Shown here in pieces: positions 7,649 to 16,026 of a stretch of DNA of 38,473 bases (position 1 is its first letter; every line of letters begins with the position of its first letter). The notes below the pieces were generated by a model. It was not told the origin of the DNA and ran no database searches. It saw nothing but the letters and a program-made list of their open reading frames with translations. Location of the stretch: NCBI GenBank assembly GCA_002305915.1, contig DBRJ01000054.1, positions 1-38,473 of the forward strand. Direction: 5' to 3'. This DNA is from Pelotomaculum sp. UBA1371 (GTDB lineage Bacteria; Bacillota; Desulfotomaculia; Desulfotomaculales; Pelotomaculaceae). The translations under genes and the position numbers were made by a program.

Positions 7649-8065
7649 TTAAGGCCGCCAGCTTTTGACCGCACAGGGCGCGTAAAACACAGCCCCCAAC
7701 CCTTCGGTAAGGACGAGGCACTCAAGTCCATCCACCCCTTCAACAAAACAAGTCAAAATGAAGAGCTTTTTTTTCAAACTCTTAAGGAACCTTTTCATAA
7801 AAAGCTCATCGAGATCCTGCAATTTTCCAATCAGCTGGCGGGAACCCTCCATGACAAGGGAATAACGGCCGTCCGCCTGCCTTTTAAAAGCAATTTTAAG
7901 AGTGTTATTCCGGTTCCCGCCCGCCATTTGGTTAATTCCCTGCAAATAACGACGGGCAGTCAGCACCGCTTCTTCCCGGTCAGTGAATTTGGGGCCAATG
8001 GCGGGGATATTATCCCCCAAAAAGGTCAAGGCAATTTCCCCTGAGAAAAATGAAGGGTATGCCAT
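7649..8065 (-). CDS. Hypothetical protein, unrecognised
   Basis: This 138-aa soluble protein (MAYPSFFSGEIALTFLGDNI start) has mixed alpha/beta character, with a basic helix (FMKRFLKSLKKKL) and a hydrophobic C-terminal segment (LECLVLTEGLGAVFYAPC). I cannot assign a family. ATG 8065 has GAGGAGG 8 nt upstream, so the longer frame opening at 8131 is unlikely. A CATATATTA box lies just upstream. It stands between the serine protease and the GX3-repeat gene on the same strand. Confidence 0.65.
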   Translation of the reverse strand: MAYPSFFSGEIALTFLGDNIPAIGPKFTDREEAVLTARRYLQGINQMAGGNRNNTLKIAFKRQADGRYSLVMEGSRQLIGKLQDLDELFMKRFLKSLKKKLFILTCFVEGVDGLECLVLTEGLGAVFYAPCAVKSWRP

Positions 8066-8086
8066 GCGGTAAGCCTCCTCGTTTAT

Positions 8087-8114
8087 TAATATATGGCCGG
8101 GACAGCCAGTTGGT
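8087..8114 (-). promoter_or_regulatory. SigK-like promoter of the hypothetical gene at 7649
   Basis: CATATATTA (minus strand, 8087-8095) with AC 17 nt upstream fits the SigK pattern. It is placed 7 nt before GAGGAGG, which would give a very short leader. The -35 evidence is only two bases. Confidence 0.35.
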
Positions 8115-8160
8115 GAGGCGGCTTGGCGCAAAATTTCTCGAAGACGGCGGACCCCAGGAT

Positions 8161-9165
8161 TTATAATTCCACTCCCAGGCGGTCCAAAACTGTGCCAATC
8201 CGGTTAAACACTGTTAATTTATCCGAACCCGCAAATAAAAGGCCCACTGCCTTTCTCTCCGGATTCAGGATTAAGGCGCCGCTGTCACCGGGCTGGGAGG
8301 CCATCTCTGCGACCACTTGATCGGAAAACCACACTTTTTCATCATTTTTCATTTCCACCTGCAGGGTGGTCCCCACTGATTTAACTTTGCCGCTGGTGAG
8401 TCCGGTAGTCCGGCCGCTTTTTTGCACCTTTTGGCCGGGTTTGATCTCAGCTGTTCCTGCAACTTCTCCGACTTCCAGAACGGTGGCCAGAACCAGATCC
8501 GGCGAGTCAAGTTTGGCCAGGGCACAGTCTACAACGTTTTCGTTTTTAAAGTGTTTATAGAGCCTCAATTCATAATCGGCCACGAGCAGGTTGAGCAGGC
8601 GCGTACCTCCCCGGGCTACGGCGGAAGCCACCGGGCAGTCGGCCCTGGAGACGGTTTTAACCAGGGGCACGTAACGGTGCAAAACGCCGATCCGGTCGTT
8701 GATGGTGCCGCCATCATAAGGCCCCGGCTGCAGAATGGGGTCTCCGGTCTTGGCCCTGGCTTCCTGAATACTGGAGCCGTTGGCCAGCACATGATTGTTG
8801 GAAAGGACCATCAATTCCCCGGTTTTCCTGTCTTTAACAACTGCCCCCAGGGTACCCGCCGTGGATTTATAGTGGCCGATGCTCACCCCCGGCTGACAGG
8901 GCCTTTCCCTTGAGGTTCGCACGTTGAGCATGCGGAACACGCCGCTTTCTACCACGTCCGTGTTGAGCCCGTCAATTTTTCTGGGAACCACTTGTTTTCT
9001 GGACAGATCCCCGGGGGACAACTTTTTTTGCACATAAATAACAAAGCACGGATCCCCGGTGTCTTCTGCACCCGAAGTTTTATAGCCCACACCGATACCT
9101 ACCACGTTTTGGAGGGCTAAAAGCTTACCCCGGGTTTTTTTCAGGGCGCTGAAATAACGATCCAT
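8161..9165 (-). CDS. Trypsin-like serine protease family protein
   Basis: This is a 334-aa protein. A likely catalytic triad is visible: His125 (LSNNHVLANG), Asp213 (NVVDCALAKL) and Ser295 (SQPGDSGALI), with the oxyanion-type GDSG motif. An N-terminal stretch (NVVGIGVGYKTSG) resembles the opening of bacterial S1-like proteases of the Nal1 type found in clostridia. No signal peptide is seen, so it probably acts in the cytoplasm or mother cell. ATG 9165 lies 10 nt from AGGAGG; TTG 9171 lies only 4 nt away. It sits 66 nt downstream of yabG, the spore-coat protease, on the same strand, which suggests a role in spore protein processing (inference). Confidence 0.85.
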   Translation of the reverse strand: MDRYFSALKKTRGKLLALQNVVGIGVGYKTSGAEDTGDPCFVIYVQKKLSPGDLSRKQVVPRKIDGLNTDVVESGVFRMLNVRTSRERPCQPGVSIGHYKSTAGTLGAVVKDRKTGELMVLSNNHVLANGSSIQEARAKTGDPILQPGPYDGGTINDRIGVLHRYVPLVKTVSRADCPVASAVARGGTRLLNLLVADYELRLYKHFKNENVVDCALAKLDSPDLVLATVLEVGEVAGTAEIKPGQKVQKSGRTTGLTSGKVKSVGTTLQVEMKNDEKVWFSDQVVAEMASQPGDSGALILNPERKAVGLLFAGSDKLTVFNRIGTVLDRLGVEL

Positions 9166-9231
9166 ACGCAAAACCCCTCCTAAAAAATCCTACAACATCT
9201 TATGCAGGACCTTAGGAAAGGGTACGAAGAC

Positions 9232-10149
9232 CTAATATGGCGAAGTTGGTAAGCCCAGGCGAAATTTTCCCCGGGTCTCCACCCCGCCAATACCGCTAAA
9301 GCCGGTAATGGTATCGGTGATAACCTCCCGGATGGAAATGGGGTCAAAAATTGAGGTATAGGCAATCTTCTCCACCACGAAGACGGGATCATAGGCGTGG
9401 ATCATCACCCTCTGGGGGGAACTGGCAAAGTTCGCCCCGGCGGCCAGGATCGCCTCGTAGTGGGACTGACAGGCGCCGGCAAAGATCACCAGATCATCCA
9501 TGCTTTTTTCATACCTGCGGGCGGCCTTTACAGCTTTAACAAAGTACTTTGAAGAATAGTAGTTGTCAATATCCGCATAATTCTCTTTTCCTTTAATAAA
9601 ACCGTCGTGCCCGGTCAGAACCAGTAAATCGGGGCTGTGTTTAATAAGCAGGCCCTCCACCACCTCAGGCTGCTGGGCTTCCTCAATACTGTAGCCATGA
9701 GCCGGAATGCTGAGGCGCTTATAAGTTGTCAGGCACAGTTCCAGGTAATCACCGTCCCCGTCTATGTGCAAAACGCTGCCGGGCACATCAAAGCCGTATA
9801 TGCCATTGGCGTTGGAACCGGACACGGGCTCATCGGACTTCTTCCCCTTGTCCCCTTTTTTGGCGCCCCTTTCCAGGGAGAACTGCCGGACTTTTTCTCT
9901 TCTGATGAATATGCGCCTCAGATGTTCACTGCTCTCCCTGGCCTGTTCCCGCAAGTAATCGGCCAGTTCTGCAGGATCAATCTTGACCAGGTCATCAAGG
10001 GGGGCACTGGCGCATAACCTCATATGAAGACCCTTTAATTTGGCTATATTTCGCCCGTCCGGGCCTTTATTAATCTCCGTGATCTTAAAGTAAATATCAA
10101 AATTATAGGATTTCCTCCCTACAATATCCCCTACGCCGAAGCCCTTCAC
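9232..10149 (-). CDS. yabG: YabG, sporulation-specific protease
   Basis: This 305-aa protein matches YabG along its length (B. subtilis about 290 aa). It has the opening GDIVGRKSYNFDIYFKI, HIDGDGDYLELC, LVLTGHDG, VIFAGACQSHYEAI (Cys/His candidate active site), then FASSPQRV and GGVETRG near the end. YabG is a mother-cell cysteine protease that trims coat proteins; in C. difficile it also processes germination proteins. GTG 10149 is chosen because AAAGGGG lies 9 nt upstream and the length of the N-terminus then matches B. subtilis. ATG 10158 touches the ribosome site, and a start at 10260 would lie upstream of the promoter. A SigK-like box fits its known regulation. Confidence 0.93.
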   Translation of the reverse strand: MKGFGVGDIVGRKSYNFDIYFKITEINKGPDGRNIAKLKGLHMRLCASAPLDDLVKIDPAELADYLREQARESSEHLRRIFIRREKVRQFSLERGAKKGDKGKKSDEPVSGSNANGIYGFDVPGSVLHIDGDGDYLELCLTTYKRLSIPAHGYSIEEAQQPEVVEGLLIKHSPDLLVLTGHDGFIKGKENYADIDNYYSSKYFVKAVKAARRYEKSMDDLVIFAGACQSHYEAILAAGANFASSPQRVMIHAYDPVFVVEKIAYTSIFDPISIREVITDTITGFSGIGGVETRGKFRLGLPTSPY

Positions 10150-10175
10150 CGGCTGCATCCCCTTTACTTTTTCTA

Positions 10176-10201
10176 TATGATATGAAAGGGACCGGGCCGG
10201 T
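10176..10201 (-). promoter_or_regulatory. SigK-like promoter of yabG
   Basis: CATATCATA (minus strand, 10176-10184) matches the SigK -10 box CATANNNTA. An AC lies 15 nt upstream at 10200-10201, slightly shorter than usual. B. subtilis yabG is transcribed by SigK. Confidence 0.5.
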
Positions 10202-10218
10202 GGTGTGTCCGTAAGGTA

Positions 10219-10246
10219 ACTTTCTCCTGCTTGATTCCATATATTA
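10219..10246 (+). promoter_or_regulatory. SigK-like promoter of the glycosyltransferase gene
   Basis: AC at 10219-10220, 17 nt and CATATATTA at 10238-10246 fit SigK. The predicted start near 10254 is about 70 nt before the glycosyltransferase start and back-to-back with the yabG promoter. Confidence 0.4.
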
Positions 10247-10321
10247 GCTATAAAAGGCATCGTTGACCGGTTCCCAGTGCAACTTTTTCAGGTTTATTAT
10301 TATTGTAGGAAGAGGTGTCCA

Positions 10322-11122
10322 ATGCTTGCTGCCGTAGTACCGGTTCAAAATGAAGAAAAACGGATCCAAAAGACCCTTGAGACCCTGCTGGCTCTACCAG
10401 CCGCCTTGATCATCCCCGTGATCAACGGAAGCAGCGATCTTTCCTGCAGAATAATTCATGACTTGAAGTCTCCCCATATATTCCCCCTGCATTACAGGGA
10501 AACCCTCGGCATTGATGTACCGAGGGCTATCGGCGCACGGACGGCAAAAATTAAAGGCGCCACAGCAGTCCTGTTTTTGGATGGTGATATGAACGGAGAG
10601 ATCGAAGATAACTTAAGGGAGTTAATCCGGAAGGTGGAAGAGGGCGCGGACATGGCTTTGACCAACTGTTATCCGGCCGAAAAAACGGAGGGTTTATCGC
10701 CTCTGGCAACAAAGCTTCTGCATTACCGGCGCAATTTAAACCGGGAAATCGGCCTGGAACAGGCCCTTGGCTCCGCCTCACCCAGCCACGGGCCTCATGC
10801 AGTATCCAGCCGCTTCCTGGCGCAAGTGCCCCTGGTTGAATTGGCCATTCCCCCGGTATCCCTGGCGCTGGCTGCAAAGGGCGGCTTAAAGGTTTGCGTA
10901 GGCACAACCATCCCCCATAAGGCCCTGGGCTCCCCTGCAAAAGACGCCTCCCATTCCAAAAAAATTGCCGCAACCATTATCGGGGACTGTCTGGAAGCTA
11001 TCTGTGTTTACCGGGACAAACTGCGGAGCAGGTCCTCGGGCACGGTTGATTATGACGGTTATCATTCCCAAAGGCGCCTGGACTTGCTGAACAAATATCT
11101 GAACCAGGTTGAACATCCTTGA
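10322..11122 (+). CDS. Family-2-like glycosyltransferase
   Basis: This is a 266-aa protein with a GT-A-type N-terminus: LAAVVPVQNEEKRIQKTLE, a nucleotide-sugar region with INGSSD, then ATAVLFLDGDMNG, which holds the DxD motif. It has no membrane segments, so it is a soluble cytoplasmic enzyme. The donor and acceptor cannot be told. ATG 10322 has AGGAAGAGG 5-10 nt upstream. It is divergent from yabG and convergent with the YkuK-type gene, ending 2 nt from its stop. It may modify spore surface glycans or proteins in the mother cell (inference from the neighbour and the SigK-like box). Confidence 0.82.
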   Translation: MLAAVVPVQNEEKRIQKTLETLLALPAALIIPVINGSSDLSCRIIHDLKSPHIFPLHYRETLGIDVPRAIGARTAKIKGATAVLFLDGDMNGEIEDNLRELIRKVEEGADMALTNCYPAEKTEGLSPLATKLLHYRRNLNREIGLEQALGSASPSHGPHAVSSRFLAQVPLVELAIPPVSLALAAKGGLKVCVGTTIPHKALGSPAKDASHSKKIAATIIGDCLEAICVYRDKLRSRSSGTVDYDGYHSQRRLDLLNKYLNQVEHP

Positions 11123-11124
11123 GT

Positions 11125-11595
11125 TTATTTTGTGTGCTTATCTGCCACGCTGGAAGCCCCGAAGGCGTCGGGCTTGATTTTGGCCTTAAAGCCGCTCCCG
11201 GTAACCATGCCCACCACCTCCCGGATAAGATCCTTGGTTTCTCCGTGTACTCCTACATCAATATGGATCTCCACGTCCAAATCGTCTAACCCCTCAACCG
11301 CAAAATACCTGTGGACCATCCCCCCTACCTCAAGGCTCAGGGCTGTTTCATAAAAGATTTTCTGGCGCAGGCTGATAATTTTGCGGTGTATTTTCTTGCG
11401 GTAATAATAGCGGGCCCCCTTTCCCAGGCGGTGGACAATCACTGCGGTAATAAAGCAGGTATCGCTTTTCACCTGTGAATCAGAGCCGATAATAATTTTA
11501 CAGGACGAAGCGGGGAGCCCCTTGATATAATCGACAATATCCCGCATCATCGCCTCAAAAGTCATTCTGCCCCTGGTTGGACTGTTGAAAAACAC
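11125..11595 (-). CDS. YkuK-type RNase H-like protein (DUF458)
   Basis: This is a 156-aa protein of the YkuK/DUF458 family (RNase H-like fold). It has the FxNxxxxxMTFE start, KIIIGSDSQVK with the first acidic residue, the GKGARYYYRKK strand, and the acidic DVEIHIDVG motif followed by AFGASSVADKHTK. B. subtilis YkuK is about the same length and its function is not settled. GTG 11595 starts the family-typical N-terminus; a GGGGGA sequence lies upstream, rather near. It lies between ksgA and yabG. Confidence 0.85.
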   Translation of the reverse strand: MFFNSPTRGRMTFEAMMRDIVDYIKGLPASSCKIIIGSDSQVKSDTCFITAVIVHRLGKGARYYYRKKIHRKIISLRQKIFYETALSLEVGGMVHRYFAVEGLDDLDVEIHIDVGVHGETKDLIREVVGMVTGSGFKAKIKPDAFGASSVADKHTK

Positions 11596-11781
11596 GCTCC
11601 CCCTTCTTTCCTGACGGGACAGCCTCTGAACTGCCCGGCTCCTCCTACTTCATCCTGCTGCCGTAACTGCGTCAGCACGCTCCATCCGGGACAACACGCC
11701 GTAAACGGCTGCAAAGCCCGGCAACCGGGGAACCCTGCCATGCTTCGTAAAAGTTACTTCTTCAAAGCTCTCCCCGGCCTT

Positions 11782-12675
11782 TTAATTGCCGCCAGTATCC
11801 CTGTAGTCCAGATAGCATTCCGTAACCGTTGCAAACTCCTGGAGACTTAAGGTTTCACCCCGCCTCCCGGGGTCGATTTGAGCCTGACCAAGGATTTCCT
11901 GCCACGCCTCCCTGGAAACCGCCAGGCCCGCGCCTGCCAGGGCGTTTAAAAGGGTCTTGCGGCGCTGGCTGAAGGCAGCCCTGACAACCTTAAAGAAATC
12001 CCCTTCACTGCGCACGTCTACAGCCGGCCGGGGCCGCACCGTCAGCCGCAGCACTTCGGAATCCACCCCCGGCGGGGGATAAAAAACCGTCCTGGGCACA
12101 CGAAAGAGTTTTTCCGGCCGGGCATAGTACTGGACAACCACGCTCAGGGCGCCATAGTCCCGGTTCCCGGGGGCCGCCATGAGCCGGGCGGCTACTTCCA
12201 ACTGAACCATAATAACCATCAGCGAAAAGTGGAAGCGTCCCGTCAACAGGTGGATCAAAAGGGGGCTTGTAATGGCATAGGGGATATTGGAAAGAAGCTT
12301 GTAGCTTCCGGCTCCCCTTCCGTAAGCCCCACCTGTCTTTTTTTCAACCATTTCATCATAATCTACTTCCAGGGCATCGGCACCGATGATTTCGATGTTC
12401 CCCGCCCCTTCCAGAACCTCCGCCAGAACAGACTGCAGCCCCCGGTCCACTTCCACTGCCAGCACCCTGGCTGCCCTCCGGGCAGCCGGTACGGTCAGGG
12501 CCCCCAGTCCCGGGCCGATTTCCACAACCAGGTCCGTTTTTTTTAAATCAGCCGCACCGATTATTTTATTGATAATATTCTGATCCACCAGGAAATTTTG
12601 TCCCAGGCTTTTCCGGCAGCTCAGGCCGTACCGGCTCATAACCGCCCTCACAGCCGAAGGCGAGGTAATTTCCAC
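11782..12675 (-). CDS. ksgA: 16S rRNA (A1518/A1519-N6,N6)-dimethyltransferase RsmA/KsgA
   Basis: This 297-aa protein dimethylates two adjacent adenines near the 3' end of 16S rRNA. It carries YGLSCRKSLGQNFLVDQNI at the N-terminus, the SAM motif VEIGPGLGALT, an acidic second motif (LAVEVDRGL), the catalytic NIPYAITSPLL (N-I/L-P-Y) and the C-terminal FSQRRKTLLNALAG. GTG 12675 or TTG 12678 are the likely starts, 10 or 7 nt from AGGGGGA. The longer frame from 12711 lacks a site. In B. subtilis it lies after rnmV and before yabG; here rnmV is absent and a pirin gene comes before it. Confidence 0.95.
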   Translation of the reverse strand: MEITSPSAVRAVMSRYGLSCRKSLGQNFLVDQNIINKIIGAADLKKTDLVVEIGPGLGALTVPAARRAARVLAVEVDRGLQSVLAEVLEGAGNIEIIGADALEVDYDEMVEKKTGGAYGRGAGSYKLLSNIPYAITSPLLIHLLTGRFHFSLMVIMVQLEVAARLMAAPGNRDYGALSVVVQYYARPEKLFRVPRTVFYPPPGVDSEVLRLTVRPRPAVDVRSEGDFFKVVRAAFSQRRKTLLNALAGAGLAVSREAWQEILGQAQIDPGRRGETLSLQEFATVTECYLDYRDTGGN

Positions 12676-12826
12676 CAACTTCCTGTCCCCCTGCAAACCG
12701 TCTGAATTCAAGAATTTCGACAGATAATCAAGTTTTTCCTTTTATTATTCCCTGTTTTCGTTAAAATCAAAAGATTCCTTTCAATTCAAGGATAATCAGT
12801 TAGAACAGTTTAATCCAATATTTAAA

Positions 12827-12850
12827 GGAGCAGCGCTATCCCACTGCTCC
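12827..12850 (-). terminator. Possible terminator after the pirin gene
   Basis: A 7-bp stem GGAGCAG/CTGCTCC with a 10-nt loop lies just after the pirin stop codon on the minus strand. The following sequence is TTTAAATA, a weak T tract. Confidence 0.5.
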
Positions 12851-12860
12851 CTCAAATTAA

Positions 12861-13733
12861 TTAAGATTTTTCCTCATCATCGTCTACTTCGTACAAGAAA
12901 TGCTTCCCCAAGTCCATATCGTCAAAACCCTGCTCCAATTCTTCCATTGTGTTCATTACTATGGGGCCTCCCCAGAAAACCGGCTCTTTGAGGGGTTTAC
13001 CCGCCAGGATCAGAAACCTGACACCTTTATTAGATGCTTTGACCTGGAGTGTTTTACCCTCATTAAACAAAACCACGTGCCTTTCAGGGATAAAATCTTT
13101 GCCCTTGGGCTCAAAGCATCCCTCACCTTGAACAATACAAACAAATAGCTTTGAATTTTTAACGGTATCAAAAGACCACTCACAATCTGCCTTGAGTTCC
13201 ACATCGAGAAAAAGCGTTTTGACATAATCGCTTTTGAAAGCACCCGGAGTGTCTTTATACTGTCCGGCAATAATGTGTATTTTAGCGTCCCCCTCGTCAA
13301 TAACAGGGATGTTCTCCCTGGATACATCTCTGTACTTGAACGGCACCATTTTGTTCTTAGCCGGGAGATTGAGCCACAGCTGTACGCCAAGCAGCCTGTC
13401 CACAGGCCGCGGCGTTTCCCGGTGATAGATACCGGCTCCCGCGGTCAACCATTGACATTCTCCATCCGACAGAACTCGTTCGTTCTCCCGGCTGTCTTCA
13501 TAAGCAATCTTTCCTTCAATCAAATATGTGATCGTTTCTACACCCCTGTGATGGTGCCAGTCAAGGCCCCTGACGTATTCCTCAGGATTAACGGAATCAA
13601 AAATATCCAGCAATAAAAAAGGGTCAAAGTCCTCAACATCATTGTTGGCAAAAGTCCTGATCAGTTTCATCCCTGCGCCGTCAATTACATCCTGCCCCTT
13701 TAAAATCCTGCGAATAGTCCGGATTTTACTCAT
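12861..13733 (-). CDS. Pirin family protein
   Basis: This is a 290-aa bicupin of the pirin family. The N-terminal cupin keeps the metal-site pattern: DWHHHRGVETITY (two His) and AGIYHRETP (His and Glu, in place of the common HSE). The C-terminal half has the family's QGEGCFEPKG and FLILAGKPLKEPVFWGGPIV. Pirins include quercetin dioxygenases and redox-linked regulators. The role here is not known. ATG 13733 lies 12 nt from AAGGAGG. It interrupts the yabE-ksgA order known in Bacillus. Confidence 0.92.
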   Translation of the reverse strand: MSKIRTIRRILKGQDVIDGAGMKLIRTFANNDVEDFDPFLLLDIFDSVNPEEYVRGLDWHHHRGVETITYLIEGKIAYEDSRENERVLSDGECQWLTAGAGIYHRETPRPVDRLLGVQLWLNLPAKNKMVPFKYRDVSRENIPVIDEGDAKIHIIAGQYKDTPGAFKSDYVKTLFLDVELKADCEWSFDTVKNSKLFVCIVQGEGCFEPKGKDFIPERHVVLFNEGKTLQVKASNKGVRFLILAGKPLKEPVFWGGPIVMNTMEELEQGFDDMDLGKHFLYEVDDDEEKS

Positions 13734-14141
13734 AAAAAGTTAAAACCTCCTTATATGCCTATTTTTTCGAGATTATTATTTATTATGCTAAATCAGCTGA
13801 TTTTCCAGCAGCTTTCTTTAGTTGAAGGTATACTTCCGGTCTATTAATTAAAACGATGCCGGATCAGCCCATAATGATGATTATAGCATAATGGTTAAGG
13901 CCTGCCCCTGTCTTTTAGCCCAACCTGATTAAAACTTACCTCCGCCCGGACAGCCCCGGCAGTCCAGGGGGAAAGTTGCCGGCCCCGGAGAATAGAGTCA
14001 CAGGCCTGTCTCTCTGCTTTTTTCTACTTTTATCAACAAACTCCTCCCCGCACTAATAAATTATGAATTTGGCGGCTTGTATTCTCCTGATTGTTCAAGC
14101 CACAAAACAGCGATCATACGGGTATTAAAAGATAATAAAGA
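13734..14141 (-). other. Non-coding gap between pirin and yabE-like gene
   Basis: I see no credible gene in these 408 bases. On the minus strand a TATAAT (13880-13885) could be the -10 of the pirin promoter, but no good -35 lies at the right distance. A perfect 14-bp palindrome, AAATCAGCTGATTT, sits at 13790-13803 in the presumed pirin leader and may be an operator. Confidence 0.4.
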
Positions 14142-14159
14142 AAGGGCCTTCCGGCCCTT
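14142..14159 (-). terminator. Terminator of the yabE-like gene
   Basis: A perfect 7-bp GC-rich stem AAGGGCC/GGCCCTT with a 4-nt loop is followed on the minus strand by TCTTTATT. It lies directly after the stop codon at 14164. Confidence 0.8.
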
Positions 14160-14163
14160 AAGC

Positions 14164-15183
14164 TCAATCGAAGAAGTATACCTTCACCCTCCTGACCCCC
14201 CAGCTCAATGCTTCGCTGCGGGTTTCAAAAAAGAGGTCTATCCTGTTTCCTTTAATGGCGCTTCCCCGGTCCCTGGCTGTAGCGTAGCCGTATCCTTCCA
14301 CGTACATCCTGGTACCCATGGGAATGTTGGAGGTGTCGACGGCTACTACCCCGTAATGGGGATATACCCCCGAAGCGGTATTGTAACCCGTATGGGTGTA
14401 AGCGGATGCCACCATCTCCCTGACCTCGGAATACCTGATTTCCTCACCGCCCCGGGAAACCACCATCCCGCTTCCAACCATGATTACCCTCTCAACAGGC
14501 TCTGCGACAACCTCCTGGTAGACCAACTGACGGTTGACTTCTTTGTCGTTCTTGTAAACAACCTGCCAGGTCTGCCGCTCTGTACCCGTCCTGCCCTCCT
14601 GGGCGACGCGGGTTGAGCCCTGGGGCAGGTTCACAGTGTATTTTTTCCGGGTTTCATAGTCAATGGGAACCTCACAGACTTCGGTTGCGGTACGGATTCT
14701 GTCTACACAAATCTTCATGTCCGGAGCAACAGGCGTTTCCAGCTCCGGCGCTACCACGTCCTCCTCCCCCAGGCTGATCTGGTACTCGGCAAGAACATCT
14801 TTTACTGTAGCTTCCCTGGTTCTGGCTGCAAATTCACTTCCATCGACACTGATGCTTAAATTCACAGCGTGGCTTACGTTAATAATCATCCCGTCTCTCA
14901 GCGGTGTTTCCGGAGCAGGGGTCACCTCGTCTTTTTCCTGCAGGGAGATCCCCTGCTTTTCCAGAACCCCCCCAACCGTGGCGGAAAATGCCTGCACAGT
15001 CGCTTCCTCACCGTCGACAACCAGCACAACGGTCTTTTTCGCCCAGGCGTATCCACAAATAAAAAACAATACAGCTACTGCAAGAACAACTGCCCTCAGG
15101 AACAAAACGCCCCGCTGCCGGGGTGCCTCTGAATCTTTGTGGTTGTATGGCCTTACCCAATCCAACAGTCTGCGCCAACTCAT
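14164..15183 (-). CDS. yabE: YabE/RpfB-like cell-wall protein (DUF348, G5 and 3D domains)
   Basis: This 339-aa protein has an N-terminal anchor or uncleaved signal (residues about 26-48, VLFLRAVVLAVAVLFFICG), two DUF348 ubiquitin-like repeats (each with a TVxxVLxxxxIxLxxxDxVxP pattern), a G5 domain at about 165-240, and a C-terminal 3D domain of MltA-like double-psi beta-barrel type. The three conserved Asp residues are visible in VVAVDTSNIPMGTR, ATARDRGSAIKG and NRIDLFF. Such proteins are likely lytic transglycosylases. ATG 15183 is close to a GGGGG ribosome site; the longer frame from 15297 lacks one. It holds the conserved position before ksgA. Confidence 0.92.
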   Translation of the reverse strand: MSWRRLLDWVRPYNHKDSEAPRQRGVLFLRAVVLAVAVLFFICGYAWAKKTVVLVVDGEEATVQAFSATVGGVLEKQGISLQEKDEVTPAPETPLRDGMIINVSHAVNLSISVDGSEFAARTREATVKDVLAEYQISLGEEDVVAPELETPVAPDMKICVDRIRTATEVCEVPIDYETRKKYTVNLPQGSTRVAQEGRTGTERQTWQVVYKNDKEVNRQLVYQEVVAEPVERVIMVGSGMVVSRGGEEIRYSEVREMVASAYTHTGYNTASGVYPHYGVVAVDTSNIPMGTRMYVEGYGYATARDRGSAIKGNRIDLFFETRSEALSWGVRRVKVYFFD

Positions 15184-15456
15184 TAAATGCCCCCTTTGTA
15201 TCCAAGTCCGGCTAAAACTTGAAACCATAAACCTGATATGTGGAAAACTAACAAAAGGATAGGCAGCCTGGTTGTTGTGCCGGTATTTACCTAACACATT
15301 AACATTTTACTACAAGTTGGCGGAAGTGGATAGGGTTTATTTTTGTCGATATTTTCCATTTGACTCTGTAAGCCGCTTTTTCATTCCGTCCCGGGAGCTA
15401 AAAAATCCCTGAATACATAGCTTTCAGCCCCGTGAGACAGATCAGGAAAAACAATA
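15184..15456 (-). other. Leader and gap upstream of yabE-like gene
   Basis: No credible gene lies here. The minus strand has AT-rich stretches that could hold the yabE promoter, but I find no convincing -35/-10 pair and no known riboswitch signature. In B. subtilis yabE is covered by an antisense RNA; nothing here shows that directly. Confidence 0.3.
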
Positions 15457-15484
15457 GACCCGGGCGTCTCATAACACCCGGGTC
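15457..15484 (-). terminator. Terminator of the UPF0158 gene
   Basis: A perfect 8-bp stem GACCCGGG/CCCGGGTC with a 12-nt loop is followed on the minus strand by TATTGTTTTT. It begins 8 nt past the stop at 15493. Confidence 0.8.
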
Positions 15485-15492
15485 CTGGCCTT

Positions 15493-15951
15493 TTAACAGC
15501 CCTTGTTGAACTCCAGTACGTTGACTGGAGGCTTTTCAACCAGTTCAACACCTTTTTCCTTAAACCAATCCTTAAGGTAATCCCCATACCTTTTATTTTG
15601 GTACTGATACCATTTCAGCCGGGCAGATTCATCTTCCAATCCCATCAGTGCCCTCCGGAAATTGACATCTGCAGCCAGGGCTTTTTCCAGTAACTCTTTA
15701 AGCCCGGGATCATCAGTCAGGTCAATGAATTCCTTTTTAATTCTCCGGGCCAGTTCCTTCTCCAGTTTGGGCAGTTTCATATAGTTTTCAGACCGGTCAA
15801 GCCTTTTTATCCTGTCGCTGTGCTCCGGAAAATCCATGGGACAAAAAAATTTGACATCGCCCGTCCGGAGATCAAGGTAGTATTCGGAGTACTGACTGCT
15901 GTTTTCAAAGGCATTGACAAGCCACGCTATAAAAACCGGTACCTGACGCAC
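15493..15951 (-). CDS. UPF0158 family protein
   Basis: This is a 152-aa acidic soluble protein. The opening (LVNAFENSSQYSEYYLDLRT, then GDVKF) and the later NFRRALMGLEDESARLKWYQ with a Trp-Phe-rich helix (YLKDWFKEKGVEL) fit the UPF0158 pattern, in which a YLDxxTGEV strand is followed by FRRF and W-x-x-(F/Y) motifs. The function of the family is unknown. GTG 15951 has GAAGGGGGG 6 nt upstream; a TTG at 15972 lies before that site. It is inserted between cobO and yabE. Confidence 0.75.
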   Translation of the reverse strand: MRQVPVFIAWLVNAFENSSQYSEYYLDLRTGDVKFFCPMDFPEHSDRIKRLDRSENYMKLPKLEKELARRIKKEFIDLTDDPGLKELLEKALAADVNFRRALMGLEDESARLKWYQYQNKRYGDYLKDWFKEKGVELVEKPPVNVLEFNKGC

Positions 15952-16026
15952 CGGCAACCCCCCTTCTTTCAAAGATGCCGGGCCGCAAGCAAAACTTTTT
16001 CAAGAACTCGCGCTCCTGCAGGCCGC

